Assembly: GCA_002897775.1 (NCBI GenBank)
Contig: BDTR01000029.1
Span: 150,264-214,263 of the forward strand
Length of the DNA stretch: 64,000 bases
Direction of reading: 5' to 3'
Source of the DNA: a bacterium BMS3Bbin08
GTDB lineage: Bacteria > Nitrospirota > Thermodesulfovibrionia > UBA6902 > BMS3Bbin08
Both the position numbers and the translations under genes were made by a program. Under the pieces are notes generated by a model. That model was not told where the DNA came from. It worked only from the letters and a program-made list of their open reading frames with translations, and ran no database searches. This document shows, in pieces, positions 20,000 to 28,959 of this stretch (position 1 is its first letter; every line of letters starts with the position of its first letter).

Positions 20000-21361
20000 A
20001 TGAAAGATGAAGACAAGACCCGAGAACAGCTTTTAAAAGAGCTTTCAGAACTGCGTCAAAAGATAGCTGAACATGAACTGCCCGGATCTCCGCGCGGCCG
20101 GACCGGGGATGCGCTCATGGAAAAGGATGAGAGGTTTCGCTCTCTGGTCGATTCTGCTGAAGACTCCATATATCTGGTAGACAGGGACTACAGGTACCTT
20201 TTTATGAATAAAAAGCATTTGTCAAGATTAGGCCTGCTGGGCGACCAGTTCATGGGTATGGCGTTCGGTGAGCTTCATTCTCCAAAAGAGACAAAAACTT
20301 TCATTGAAAAGATAGACAGGGTATTTAAAACAGGAGGGTCCGGCCAGTATGAATATAAGAGTGACAGGGACGGCAGGTTTTTCCTGCAGACATTCAGCCC
20401 TGTTAAAAAAAGTGATGGAAGCATATCCGCGGTGACAGTGGTTTCAAAAGATATAAGCGAGCGCAGGATATCTGAAATGGCTCTTAAAGAAAGCGAAGAA
20501 CGTTTCCGCGCGCTTTTTAACCAGGCGTCTGACAGCATTTTTCTGCTGAAGTCCACTGACGAAGGGCCGATCATAGTCGATACAAATTATGCCGCGTGTT
20601 CGATGCACGGATATACTTTTGAGGAACTGATCGGAAAACCTATATCCTTTCTTGAAGATATGGAAACCAGTAAAGAGGTCAGGGAAGTAATAAGGCGTTT
20701 AATGGCTGGAGAGCTGGTGACTTATGACGCTGAGCACACAAGGGAAGACGGATCGACCTTTCCTGTTGAAGTATCAGCCCAGATGATCAGGATCAGCGAC
20801 AGACCTTATATCCTGGCTATTGACCGTGACATCAGCGAACGCAAGCGAATGGAAGAAGAACTGCGGGCCTTATCGCTCACAGACGAGCTTACGGGTCTTT
20901 ACAACAGGCGGGGGCTTCTGACTTTTGCCAAACAGCTTTTTAAGATGGCCAACAGGGGAAAAAAGGGCATGTTCATACTTTACGCGGATGTGGACAACCT
21001 GAAGGGGATCAACGATAGTCTGGGACATAAAGAAGGGGACAGGGCGCTTGTGGACGTTGCAAATGTCCTCAGGGAAAATTACCGCGAGTCTGACATCATA
21101 GCCCGTATAGGCGGGGACGAATTTGTAGTTGTTCCTGTGGGAAGCACCGGAGATAGCACTGAGAAGATCAGGGACCGCCTGAAAAAGCAGCTGGAGATCT
21201 TTCTGGAAAAGAACAAACGAGAATACAGATTGTCGATGAGCGTTGGTCTCGCGTACTATGACCCGAAAAAACCATGCTCTATTGATGATCTTCTCACTGA
21301 GGCGGATGAGCTGATGTACGAGCAGAAAAGGCTCAAAAAGAAAGGGGGTCAGGTCTTGTAA
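20000..21361 (+). CDS. PAS-PAS-GGDEF diguanylate cyclase
   Basis: Two PAS domains; SLTDELTGLYNRRGLL ... DSLGHKEGDRALVDVANVLRENYRESDIIARIGGDEFVV (GGDEF). Confidence 0.93.
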   Translation: MKDEDKTREQLLKELSELRQKIAEHELPGSPRGRTGDALMEKDERFRSLVDSAEDSIYLVDRDYRYLFMNKKHLSRLGLLGDQFMGMAFGELHSPKETKTFIEKIDRVFKTGGSGQYEYKSDRDGRFFLQTFSPVKKSDGSISAVTVVSKDISERRISEMALKESEERFRALFNQASDSIFLLKSTDEGPIIVDTNYAACSMHGYTFEELIGKPISFLEDMETSKEVREVIRRLMAGELVTYDAEHTREDGSTFPVEVSAQMIRISDRPYILAIDRDISERKRMEEELRALSLTDELTGLYNRRGLLTFAKQLFKMANRGKKGMFILYADVDNLKGINDSLGHKEGDRALVDVANVLRENYRESDIIARIGGDEFVVVPVGSTGDSTEKIRDRLKKQLEIFLEKNKREYRLSMSVGLAYYDPKKPCSIDDLLTEADELMYEQKRLKKKGGQVL

Positions 21362-22278
21362 TTTAACATTTAAATGATATAATGGATATTATAGATATAT
21401 GGCAAGACCGCTGAGAATAGAATACGATGGAGCAGTATATCACATAACCTCCAGAGGCAATGCAAAGAGACCTATTTTTAAAGAAGACAACGACCGCACT
21501 AAATTTCTTGAAACCCTGCAAAAAGTAAACAAGCGCTACAACTGGCTTTGCCATGCTTATTGTCTGATGACAAATCACTATCATCTGGTAGTCGAAACAC
21601 CCGATGGCAACCTCTCGAAAGGGATGAGACAGCTAAACGGGATCTACACCCAGACATTTAACAAAGAGCATAATAAAGTAGGGCATTTATTCCAGGGCAG
21701 ATACAAGGCAGTATTAATACAAAAAGACAGCCATCTGATGGAAGTATTAAGATATGCAGTATTAAACCCCGTAAGAGCAAAGCTGGTTGAGAAACCGGAA
21801 CAATGGAAATGGAGCAGTTATAAAGCGACTGCAGGTAGACAGAAGCCGCATCCTTGCCTGACGACCGACTGGATACTGAGCCAATTTGGAAGAAAAAAAA
21901 GACAGGCTGAAAAGCAATATAGAGATTTTGTGATATCCGGAATTGATGAGGACAAGATATGTAAAGATATAAGGACGAAGAGTATATTAGGAGAAGAAGA
22001 CTTTGTCAAAACCCTGTTAAACTACCTAAGAGGGTATGAAGACATACAGGAGATACCAAAGAGCCAGAGATACATAAGCAGACCAGGGCTTAATGAAATT
22101 TTCAGTAAAGACATATTATCAAATAAACGCAAGAGAAACAGTAAAATAAGGAAATCGGTATATAAATACGGATACAGCCAAAAGGAGATAGCCCGTTATC
22201 TTGGAATGCATTATGCGTCAATCAGCAGGTTGGTCAATGAGAAATAGTAATAATGTTAAAATACAAGACCTGACCCCC
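21344..22278 (+). mobile_element. RAYT-encoding element with 27-bp terminal inverted repeats
   Basis: Left GGGGGTCAGGTCTTGTAATTTAACATT (21344-21370); right AATGTTAAAATACAAGACCTGACCCCC (22252-22278), reverse complement with 1 mismatch; transposase gene between. Confidence 0.88.
21399..22247 (+). CDS. REP-associated tyrosine transposase (Y1/HUH, IS200-like) with C-terminal HTH
   Basis: MARPLRIEYDGAVYHITSRGNAKRPIF; CLMTNHYHLVVETP (HUH); VGHLFQGRYKAVLI; YAVLNPVRAKLV; C-terminal YGYSQKEIARYLGMHYASISRLV. Confidence 0.95.
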   Translation: MARPLRIEYDGAVYHITSRGNAKRPIFKEDNDRTKFLETLQKVNKRYNWLCHAYCLMTNHYHLVVETPDGNLSKGMRQLNGIYTQTFNKEHNKVGHLFQGRYKAVLIQKDSHLMEVLRYAVLNPVRAKLVEKPEQWKWSSYKATAGRQKPHPCLTTDWILSQFGRKKRQAEKQYRDFVISGIDEDKICKDIRTKSILGEEDFVKTLLNYLRGYEDIQEIPKSQRYISRPGLNEIFSKDILSNKRKRNSKIRKSVYKYGYSQKEIARYLGMHYASISRLVNEK

Positions 22279-22817
22279 TAAAGAGGTTCTAAAGCCTCCC
22301 CCGCAATCCCCCCAACGGTCTTTTCCTTTAATTCCCCGTCTTCATAGAATGTGAAAGTATCAGTATCATTTACAAGTTTTTCAAATTCAGACGCGGCTTC
22401 CGAAGCGCCTAATTGACCGAGCGCCCATGCCGCGCAGCCTCGTGTTACAGGATCAGGACTGCTTAACAGGGGCAGGGCAACGGGGATCGCGTAAGCGGCC
22501 ATTTCCGCGTTTGATCTGCCCATTCTTCCTATTGCCCGCAGTACGCCGGTACGAAGCGGCGCCTCTTCATGGAAGGATACGATCACCGGGGCAATGTCCG
22601 CGCACAGGTCCGGATTGTTCAGCACTATTTCTCCCAGTATCTCAGGCGCGCTCCAGCCTATGCCTCCTGACTCGTCTCTTATCGTCCATAACAGACGGCC
22701 GGCGAGGTTTCTGACTGTTGCAGGGTCTGACAACGATATCCGGGCGGTTATTACGCCTATGGCTTCGATCGCCCTCCAGGCAAGGGTGTTTTTTTTATCG
22801 TATGAGAGGGAGATCAA
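22278..22817 (-). CDS. HEAT-like/DVU0298-type repeat protein (N-terminus probably longer)
   Basis: ARRLLWTIRDESGGIGW-type motif, RGVLRAIGRMG, RGCAAWALGQLG; in-frame coding-like sequence extends upstream to ~22920 without an ATG, GTG or TTG start. Confidence 0.65.
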   Translation of the reverse strand: MISLSYDKKNTLAWRAIEAIGVITARISLSDPATVRNLAGRLLWTIRDESGGIGWSAPEILGEIVLNNPDLCADIAPVIVSFHEEAPLRTGVLRAIGRMGRSNAEMAAYAIPVALPLLSSPDPVTRGCAAWALGQLGASEAASEFEKLVNDTDTFTFYEDGELKEKTVGGIAGEALEPL

Positions 22818-22928
22818 CGCGGAAAAAAGCTTAGACGCGTTCGGAGAAAGCCCGGCCAGTTTTCCATATTCTCTTTTCTCCAGAAGACCGATTATCTTTT
22901 TTTTGAAAGGTGATATGTCCCCCTCCTG

Positions 22929-23135
22929 TCAGCGGAAGATAAATTCAGCTTCAGGCAGTTCCTGATACAGGGAGTCCTCTATACAGTTAGTGTCGCACAC
23001 GGCGCACTGTCCGGACAATTGTATTATCGCTGTATTGCCCTTTAACTCAACCAGTTCCGCGGAACTGTCGTGCGCGTCCATGAGCCACTCAAGGCTGTCC
23101 AGAATGTCTCTTATCTTTTCTTCGGATATTTCCAT
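22929..23135 (-). CDS. NifU C-terminal-like small Cys protein
   Basis: ELVELKGNTAIIQLSGQCAVCDTNCIEDSL. Confidence 0.55.
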   Translation of the reverse strand: MEISEEKIRDILDSLEWLMDAHDSSAELVELKGNTAIIQLSGQCAVCDTNCIEDSLYQELPEAEFIFR

Positions 23136-23229
23136 ATAGAAACTACACAGAACCGGGAAACAAAGACGATGCTCGTAACCAGGAAACTTTTTTTATTTTT
23201 CCCGAATAACGTTTAACGTATAACGTTTT

Positions 23230-23610
23230 TTATTCCTTGACCCGTATCTCCTTTGCAGCTTCCCAGAGACCGTGGATATTACAGCGTTCGACAACGCGCA
23301 TTGTCCCTGTCTTATGGGTCCCCTTGCCTTGCCTGACGAGCGTTACCGTGATCTCCGGACGGGTGAATACCGGTGTTAGTTCGACCCGTGTGTAAAAGTT
23401 CTGTCCGAAATACACGTCTATCCACTGGATATGATGGGCCTCTTCACTTACATGCGGCATCTCACCGACCTTGATAGATACCTTGAACGGCTCTCCGGGT
23501 TTGACCTCGTCCGGAGCGTCAATGACAGGGATATGCTTTTTTTCCATGTCACTCAGGTTTGCCTGGTCCTTTGGTGTGTTGATCCCGCAAAAAAATCCTT
23601 TCTCAGCCAT
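23230..23610 (-). CDS. Superoxide reductase (neelaredoxin/desulfoferrodoxin-like)
   Basis: EKKHIPVIDAPDEVKPGEPFKVSIKVGEMPHVSEEAHHIQWIDVYF ... ERCNIHGLWE ligand pattern. Confidence 0.9.
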   Translation of the reverse strand: MAEKGFFCGINTPKDQANLSDMEKKHIPVIDAPDEVKPGEPFKVSIKVGEMPHVSEEAHHIQWIDVYFGQNFYTRVELTPVFTRPEITVTLVRQGKGTHKTGTMRVVERCNIHGLWEAAKEIRVKE

Positions 23611-23673
23611 TTTGCCCCCCTTAGTATAAATTTTTATACTTGATTACACAGACATCATAGGATGTCTTAATAA

Positions 23674-23792
23674 TTTACCCCGTTAGAGAAAGCCACCGAC
23701 AAAGCCGGTGGTAATTACCTTACAAAGTTGACTGTTGTTTAATGCTACCGTCAGCGCATATACCGTTAGAGTGAATTCTCTAACGGGGTAAA
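23674..23792. repeat. ~119-bp element with 17-bp perfect inverted ends TTTACCCCGTTAGAGAA
   Basis: TTTACCCCGTTAGAGAA (23674-23690) and TTCTCTAACGGGGTAAA (23776-23792), with an internal CCACCG...CGGTGG hairpin. Confidence 0.85.
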
Positions 23793-23823
23793 CTTTATAT
23801 TGAAACATCCAACCTATTGTAAT

Positions 23824-25041
23824 TCAATTAAACTTTAGATGGTACTCTTTTGTTTTTCTTGCAAACTCCCTGCCAAACTCATAACAGCTTTTCCTGTCAT
23901 CAGGCGAAGGCCTGTATTTAACCTGTATTCCCGGCTCAACTGTTTCAAGCTTCATTTTTTTAAATTCTTCATACGCGTCTTTTACAGCGCCGCCTCCCCA
24001 TCCATAACTTCCGAAAGCGGCTACTATCCTGTTTTTAGGTCGTAAACCCCGCAGGTGGGTCAGGAATTCCGCTACTGTCGGGTATAAAATATTGTTAAGC
24101 GTGGGACTTCCTATCAGGCATCCTCTTGATTTCCAGAACTCTTTTATCGCGGCGCTCATTGGTGTTGACCTCAGTTTGATCACCTTACAGTCAACTCCCT
24201 CGTCCTTTATCCCCTGCATTATGGGAAGTGTCATGAGCTCTGTGCTGCGCCACATGGTGTCGTAGATCACTGCTATGCTCATGGACGCCTTTCCCCCGGC
24301 CAGGTCCAGGTATCTCTGGATAATATCACCGGCGCCCCGTCTCCATATGATGCCGTGATCAGGCGCTATCATGTCTATTTCAAGGCCGAGTTTTTGCACT
24401 TCGGCGAGCTTTCTTTTTATCAGCTCGCCGAAAGGCATGAGGATATTAGCGTAATAATCAACCACCGAATCCTCCAGTTCAGAGTGTGAAGCGCATTCGA
24501 TAAATTCGTCATCGAACCTTGAGGCTGTCGCAATGTGCTGTCCAAAGGCGTCCTGCGAAATAAGCAGCCTGGCCTCTTTTACATAGGTCATCATTGAATC
24601 AGGCCAGTGGAGCATAGGGGTCTCAAGAAAATGAAGAGTGTATTTGCCGGTCTTAAGAGTGTCTCCTGTTTTAACTATGCGGAACTTCCATTTTGATGTA
24701 TCAAAGTACCTGTCCAGGCCTTTTTTGCCTTTGTCTGTTATATAAATTGTTGCCCCGGGCAAGAGCGACATGACCTTGTCAATACCGCTTGCGTGGTCGG
24801 GCTCGATATGGTTTATGACCAGGTTTACTATTTTCGCCGGGTCTGTGAGACTTTTAATATTTTCAATGGTGAACTGCGCGAAATCATGTTTTACCGTATC
24901 AACAAGGGTAACCTGTTCGTCCAGAATAAGGTAATTATTGTAAGTAGTACCGTTTGGCGTAACATAGCCGTGAAAATCTCTTACCGCCCAGTCGATTGCC
25001 CCGACCCAGTATATATCGGGCTTTATTTCAGTTGCCTTCAA
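23824..25041 (-). CDS. FprA-type flavodiiron protein (rubredoxin:oxygen/NO oxidoreductase)
   Basis: NHIEPDHASGI diiron lactamase motif; C-terminal flavodoxin IAVIYDTMWRSTELM, AAFGSYGWGGGAV. Confidence 0.95.
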   Translation of the reverse strand: MKATEIKPDIYWVGAIDWAVRDFHGYVTPNGTTYNNYLILDEQVTLVDTVKHDFAQFTIENIKSLTDPAKIVNLVINHIEPDHASGIDKVMSLLPGATIYITDKGKKGLDRYFDTSKWKFRIVKTGDTLKTGKYTLHFLETPMLHWPDSMMTYVKEARLLISQDAFGQHIATASRFDDEFIECASHSELEDSVVDYYANILMPFGELIKRKLAEVQKLGLEIDMIAPDHGIIWRRGAGDIIQRYLDLAGGKASMSIAVIYDTMWRSTELMTLPIMQGIKDEGVDCKVIKLRSTPMSAAIKEFWKSRGCLIGSPTLNNILYPTVAEFLTHLRGLRPKNRIVAAFGSYGWGGGAVKDAYEEFKKMKLETVEPGIQVKYRPSPDDRKSCYEFGREFARKTKEYHLKFN

Positions 25042-25203
25042 ATCGCGTATCCTCCTTAGAGCTTATTATAAAGCTTATTATTTTTCTTTACGAATGGCAA
25101 TGATTTAAGTCATATATATTACTCAAGTAGAAAGTAGAGAGACTTTACATTTTAGATTTTTGATTTTAGATATTAAATTTCTCTATCTGCTTTCTACTCG
25201 CCT

Positions 25204-25239
25204 GCCCCGGTTTCCAGATTCGTAAGAATCTAACGGGGC
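25204..25239. repeat. Hairpin GCCCCGGTTTCCAGATTC-GTAA-GAATCTAACGGGGC
   Basis: Imperfect inverted repeat sharing the CTAACGGGG end with 23674-23792. Confidence 0.6.
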
Positions 25240-25295
25240 TACTTTTATTTTGGGACTTTACGTCCCCGGGCCTGCTGTTATAGTATTATATTATC

Positions 25296-25580
25296 ATGGA
25301 AAAGGGCAGGGTGCATTTGTTGATCAGGGGATATGTTCAGGGAGTGTTTTTCCGGGCAAGCACCCAGGATATGGCCTACAGCCTTGACTTGCGCGGATGG
25401 GTAAAAAATGCGCCCGACGGCAGTGTTGAGGCTGTTTTCGAGGGGCCGAGAGACGAGGTTGAGAAAGCTGTACAATGGTGCCGCAAGGGCCCTCCGGGAG
25501 CCAATGTCTCAGACGTTGAGGAAAAGTGGTCTGACCATTCAGGAGAGTTTAAGAGTTTTGAGATTAAGTATGGTTTTTGA
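25296..25580 (+). CDS. acyP: Acylphosphatase
   Basis: HLLIRGYVQGVFFRASTQDMAYSLDLRGWVKNAPDGSVEAVFEG. Confidence 0.95.
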   Translation: MEKGRVHLLIRGYVQGVFFRASTQDMAYSLDLRGWVKNAPDGSVEAVFEGPRDEVEKAVQWCRKGPPGANVSDVEEKWSDHSGEFKSFEIKYGF

Positions 25581-25679
25581 TTTGCTACTATAGTGAACCA
25601 GGGGTTTTCCGCCACAGGCGGATCCGGCTAAAAAAAATACCATTTAGGGATTCCCCTATAGTATAATTTTATTAGAGTC

Positions 25680-27881
25680 ATGATAGGAGAAAAGAGAAAC
25701 TTCATTAGATACAAGAGCCAATCCGATTGTGAGCTAAGGGTTGGCGAAGAGACGTATACAGGCAGGCTTATCGACTTCGCCGACGGTGCGGGCGTAATTA
25801 TCAACGGCGTCTCTGATCTTGTCCCCGGCATCAAAGTAAATCTCAGGGCCTATGATCCGGAAGTTATATTTAACGGTGAAGTTGTCTGGAGAAAAAAGAT
25901 AAAGGAGGATCTAAGGATAGGCCTCAGAAGGCTCGATAACTTCAGGGGTTACCTGGGCGATTATCCCCTCTCGGACATATTGATCGGTTTCCAGAGAAGC
26001 ACGAAAACAGGTATCCTGGAAATCAAAAGTAATTCAATCATAAAAAGGGTCTTTTTTAAGAGCGGTGATGTAATATTTGCTACGTCCAGCAATATCGATG
26101 ACCGTCTTGGAGTCCTTCTTTTAAAAGAAGGAAAAATCACCCTTGAGCAATATCTCAAATCAACGAACGTGTTGCAGCAAACAGGAAAGAGGCTTGGAAA
26201 AGTTCTCGTTGATATCGGCGCGATTACCCCGAAAGAACTTTTTGATGTTGTGCGTCACCAGATCGAGGAGATAATTCTCAGTCTGTTTACCATCCTGGAT
26301 GGTAAATTCGAATTTTTCGAAGGTCCGCTTGCCTCAAACGAGGTTATAACCCTTCGTATCAGTGCCGCAAATCTCATATATCAGGGGATCAAGAGAATAA
26401 ATAACTTCATATACATAGAAAAAATGTGCCCGCCGATAGACTCGGTTCTGAACATTTCCTCAAATCCTATGAATATATTCCAGGACATTGCCCTGGATCC
26501 AGCGGATAAAGAAATCTTTTCACTTGTTAACGGGCGGGACTCGATCAGGGAAATTCTGTCGCGGTCTCCCACGGGCGATTTTGAGACGCTCAGGACCATC
26601 TTTACTCTTCTTAATATAGGACTGGTTAATGTTAAGGGTAAGGACGAAGCACCTGTTAATATTGCCGTTGAAGAGATTATCAGTGAACCGGATGAACCTC
26701 TTACCGAAGTTTTTCTGCATGAGGTGGAGAAAATATATGCCAAATGCGACGCCTTTGGTTATTATGATATTCTGGGTGTTGACAGGGATGCGTCCCCTGA
26801 AGACATAAACAGCGCGTATTACATCGTCTCAAAGATGTTCCATCCAGACAGGCATTTTTCACAGTCCACACAGGATTTAAAAGAAAAGTTGACCAAAATA
26901 TTCTTTTATATTGACAGGGCATATGAGACGCTGTCTGACCCGAAAAAAAGAAGTGAATATGACAATGTCCTTTCTGAAGAAGGCGCGAGTGCTGCCCAGG
27001 ATTCTGTTGATGCCGTTGATGAACAGCCGGCAGGACGGATTGAGGGACAGGAGCGGGATTCTGAAGAGATCCCCGGGGAAGAGACGGTTAATGCCGCGTC
27101 AGGCGGGGATTTTGATATTGAACCTCATGACCCTGAAGGTAATCCGGAGATACAGGATGAGGCTGCAGAAGAGCTGTCTTTGGAAGATGTTGAACATGAA
27201 GATACACTAACAGAAAGCGCTGTTTCTGTGCCCGAAGCAGTTGAGCCTGATGTTACGGGTGATGAGACGGAAGATCCGGAAAATAACGATATGGGTGTTC
27301 CCGAAGACAGTGAGAGTGGTCTGGAGTCAGAAGATGAAGTCGCGGAATCCATGGCAGGAGAGGAAAGGCCTCAGGAAAGAGATTATTTTAATCAAGAGAC
27401 CGCCCGCGGTCAGGTCAAGACTGAACCCCGGGGAGCGGTAGAGGAAACCATAAGCGAAGAAAGGGTTTCGGGTAAAGAAGGAGAGAAAGATATTGTTTCT
27501 CAAGGAATATTTGACCCGGACAGTGCTGAGCCGGTTATCCGGGAAGAAGAACCTGTTTTAGCTGCAACCGGAGCAGCACCGGAAGGTCGTGGGATCGAAG
27601 CTAAAAAAAGAGGCCCCGGAAAAATCTGGACTTATCTGCCGATTATCATTGTCAGTATAGCTGTACTCTTTTTTGCAGCCTACTATAAAAGCACACAGCC
27701 TAACGCTTCAAAGACCGGTATTACATCTTACTCAGCGCCTGAGTTTCAGTTCCCAGCTTTTCGCGAAGAGGCATTAGGGAAACTTTTGTCTGAGAGTAAG
27801 TCATCAGGACCGCGTCTGCCTGTTTTCCGTGAACAGGCCTTCCAGGCCCTGTTGGATGGGAGGTCTGATAAGAAAAAATGA
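25680..27881 (+). CDS. PilZ-DUF4388-DnaJ fusion with acidic linker and C-terminal TM
   Basis: N-terminal RNFIRYKSQSDCEL PilZ-like; GYLGDYPLSDILIGFQRSTKTGILEI; J domain with YYDILGVDRDASPEDINSAYY...HPDRH; TM LPIIIVSIAVLFFAAYY. Confidence 0.8.
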   Translation: MIGEKRNFIRYKSQSDCELRVGEETYTGRLIDFADGAGVIINGVSDLVPGIKVNLRAYDPEVIFNGEVVWRKKIKEDLRIGLRRLDNFRGYLGDYPLSDILIGFQRSTKTGILEIKSNSIIKRVFFKSGDVIFATSSNIDDRLGVLLLKEGKITLEQYLKSTNVLQQTGKRLGKVLVDIGAITPKELFDVVRHQIEEIILSLFTILDGKFEFFEGPLASNEVITLRISAANLIYQGIKRINNFIYIEKMCPPIDSVLNISSNPMNIFQDIALDPADKEIFSLVNGRDSIREILSRSPTGDFETLRTIFTLLNIGLVNVKGKDEAPVNIAVEEIISEPDEPLTEVFLHEVEKIYAKCDAFGYYDILGVDRDASPEDINSAYYIVSKMFHPDRHFSQSTQDLKEKLTKIFFYIDRAYETLSDPKKRSEYDNVLSEEGASAAQDSVDAVDEQPAGRIEGQERDSEEIPGEETVNAASGGDFDIEPHDPEGNPEIQDEAAEELSLEDVEHEDTLTESAVSVPEAVEPDVTGDETEDPENNDMGVPEDSESGLESEDEVAESMAGEERPQERDYFNQETARGQVKTEPRGAVEETISEERVSGKEGEKDIVSQGIFDPDSAEPVIREEEPVLAATGAAPEGRGIEAKKRGPGKIWTYLPIIIVSIAVLFFAAYYKSTQPNASKTGITSYSAPEFQFPAFREEALGKLLSESKSSGPRLPVFREQAFQALLDGRSDKKK

Positions 27882-27893
27882 CCTGCTGTATTT

Positions 27894-28799
27894 TTATGAA
27901 ATATTTTTGATTAGCTTTAGCAGCTTTTCGGCTGAGTCTTTATTGAGACGTTTAAGTTTATTGTAACATTCCATGGCTTTCTTTTTGCTCCCGATTCTTG
28001 TATAAACTATTCCAAGACCCGTAAGAGCATCAACATGTTCAGGCGCGAGTTTTACTGCTTTTTGGAACTCTGAAACGGCCTCATTGAATTTGTTAAGAAA
28101 AAACAGACAGTACCCGATTCCATTATGATAATCCGGAGTATCAGGTGATAGTGCCGAGGCCTTTTTTAACTGTGTAAGCGCTTTGGACGGCTTGTTTAGT
28201 TTAAGGAGCACAGCTCCGTACCAGCCGTTAAGTTCAGGGCTGTCCGGCCATTTTGATAAATTCGTTTTAATAATTTTCAGTGCATCCCCGTAATTCCGTT
28301 TGTTCACTTTACCTGATATGCTTTCGAATAACTCCCTCCCGGGCCCGGTTTTTTCACGATGGGGGGCTTTATTAACATCTTTATCGACCTGTAAATTTGT
28401 ATCCCGTGGAATAGCTTCCGGCGCGGGCGATTTAGTTACAGAAAGCGCATCCCCGCTGTATGACTTTACAATTCTTTCGTTTTTAAAATATGCCTTCATT
28501 ACAACTGCGGATCCAATGTGAGCCCTGTTTGCCCGCAGAAGTTTTTCTGCCGGAACACGATTGTCGAACTTTCCGAGCCTGACAGAAAAGTATTTGCCGA
28601 TTTTTTCGATCCTTAGAAAGTCAAGGTCTTTCCTGTCAAGTGTTTGCGCGACACGATTAAACTCTTTTTCGGCAGGCGGCAAAGTTATGAAACTCCCTGA
28701 TTGTATTGTGTAAATTGACTGAGTTGAGTAAGAGGAAGCCGGCAGTATAAATAAACAAAGAAATAATACGAACAAAAATGTGTTGTTTCTTCTTAACAT
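27894..28799 (-). CDS. Exported SPOR-like/TPR protein
   Basis: Signal peptide; IYTIQSGSFITLPPAEKEFNRVAQTLD...FSVRLGKF; TPR units (SALSPDTPDYHNGIGYCLFFLNKFNEAVSEFQKAVKLAPEHVDALTGLGIVY). Confidence 0.75.
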   Translation of the reverse strand: MLRRNNTFLFVLFLCLFILPASSYSTQSIYTIQSGSFITLPPAEKEFNRVAQTLDRKDLDFLRIEKIGKYFSVRLGKFDNRVPAEKLLRANRAHIGSAVVMKAYFKNERIVKSYSGDALSVTKSPAPEAIPRDTNLQVDKDVNKAPHREKTGPGRELFESISGKVNKRNYGDALKIIKTNLSKWPDSPELNGWYGAVLLKLNKPSKALTQLKKASALSPDTPDYHNGIGYCLFFLNKFNEAVSEFQKAVKLAPEHVDALTGLGIVYTRIGSKKKAMECYNKLKRLNKDSAEKLLKLIKNIS

Positions 28800-28959
28800 T
28801 AGTCCTTTTCCTGATTATAGTATATCAAATTTTAAATAAAATTTTTTTTGTCAACCGGATGATTAGGCATTTTTTCAGCGTGATTGACTTGATAGAAAAA
28901 AGACATATGGTATATAGTATCAGCATCAAGTTTTTGATTCCAGGAGCATCTCTTGTAAT

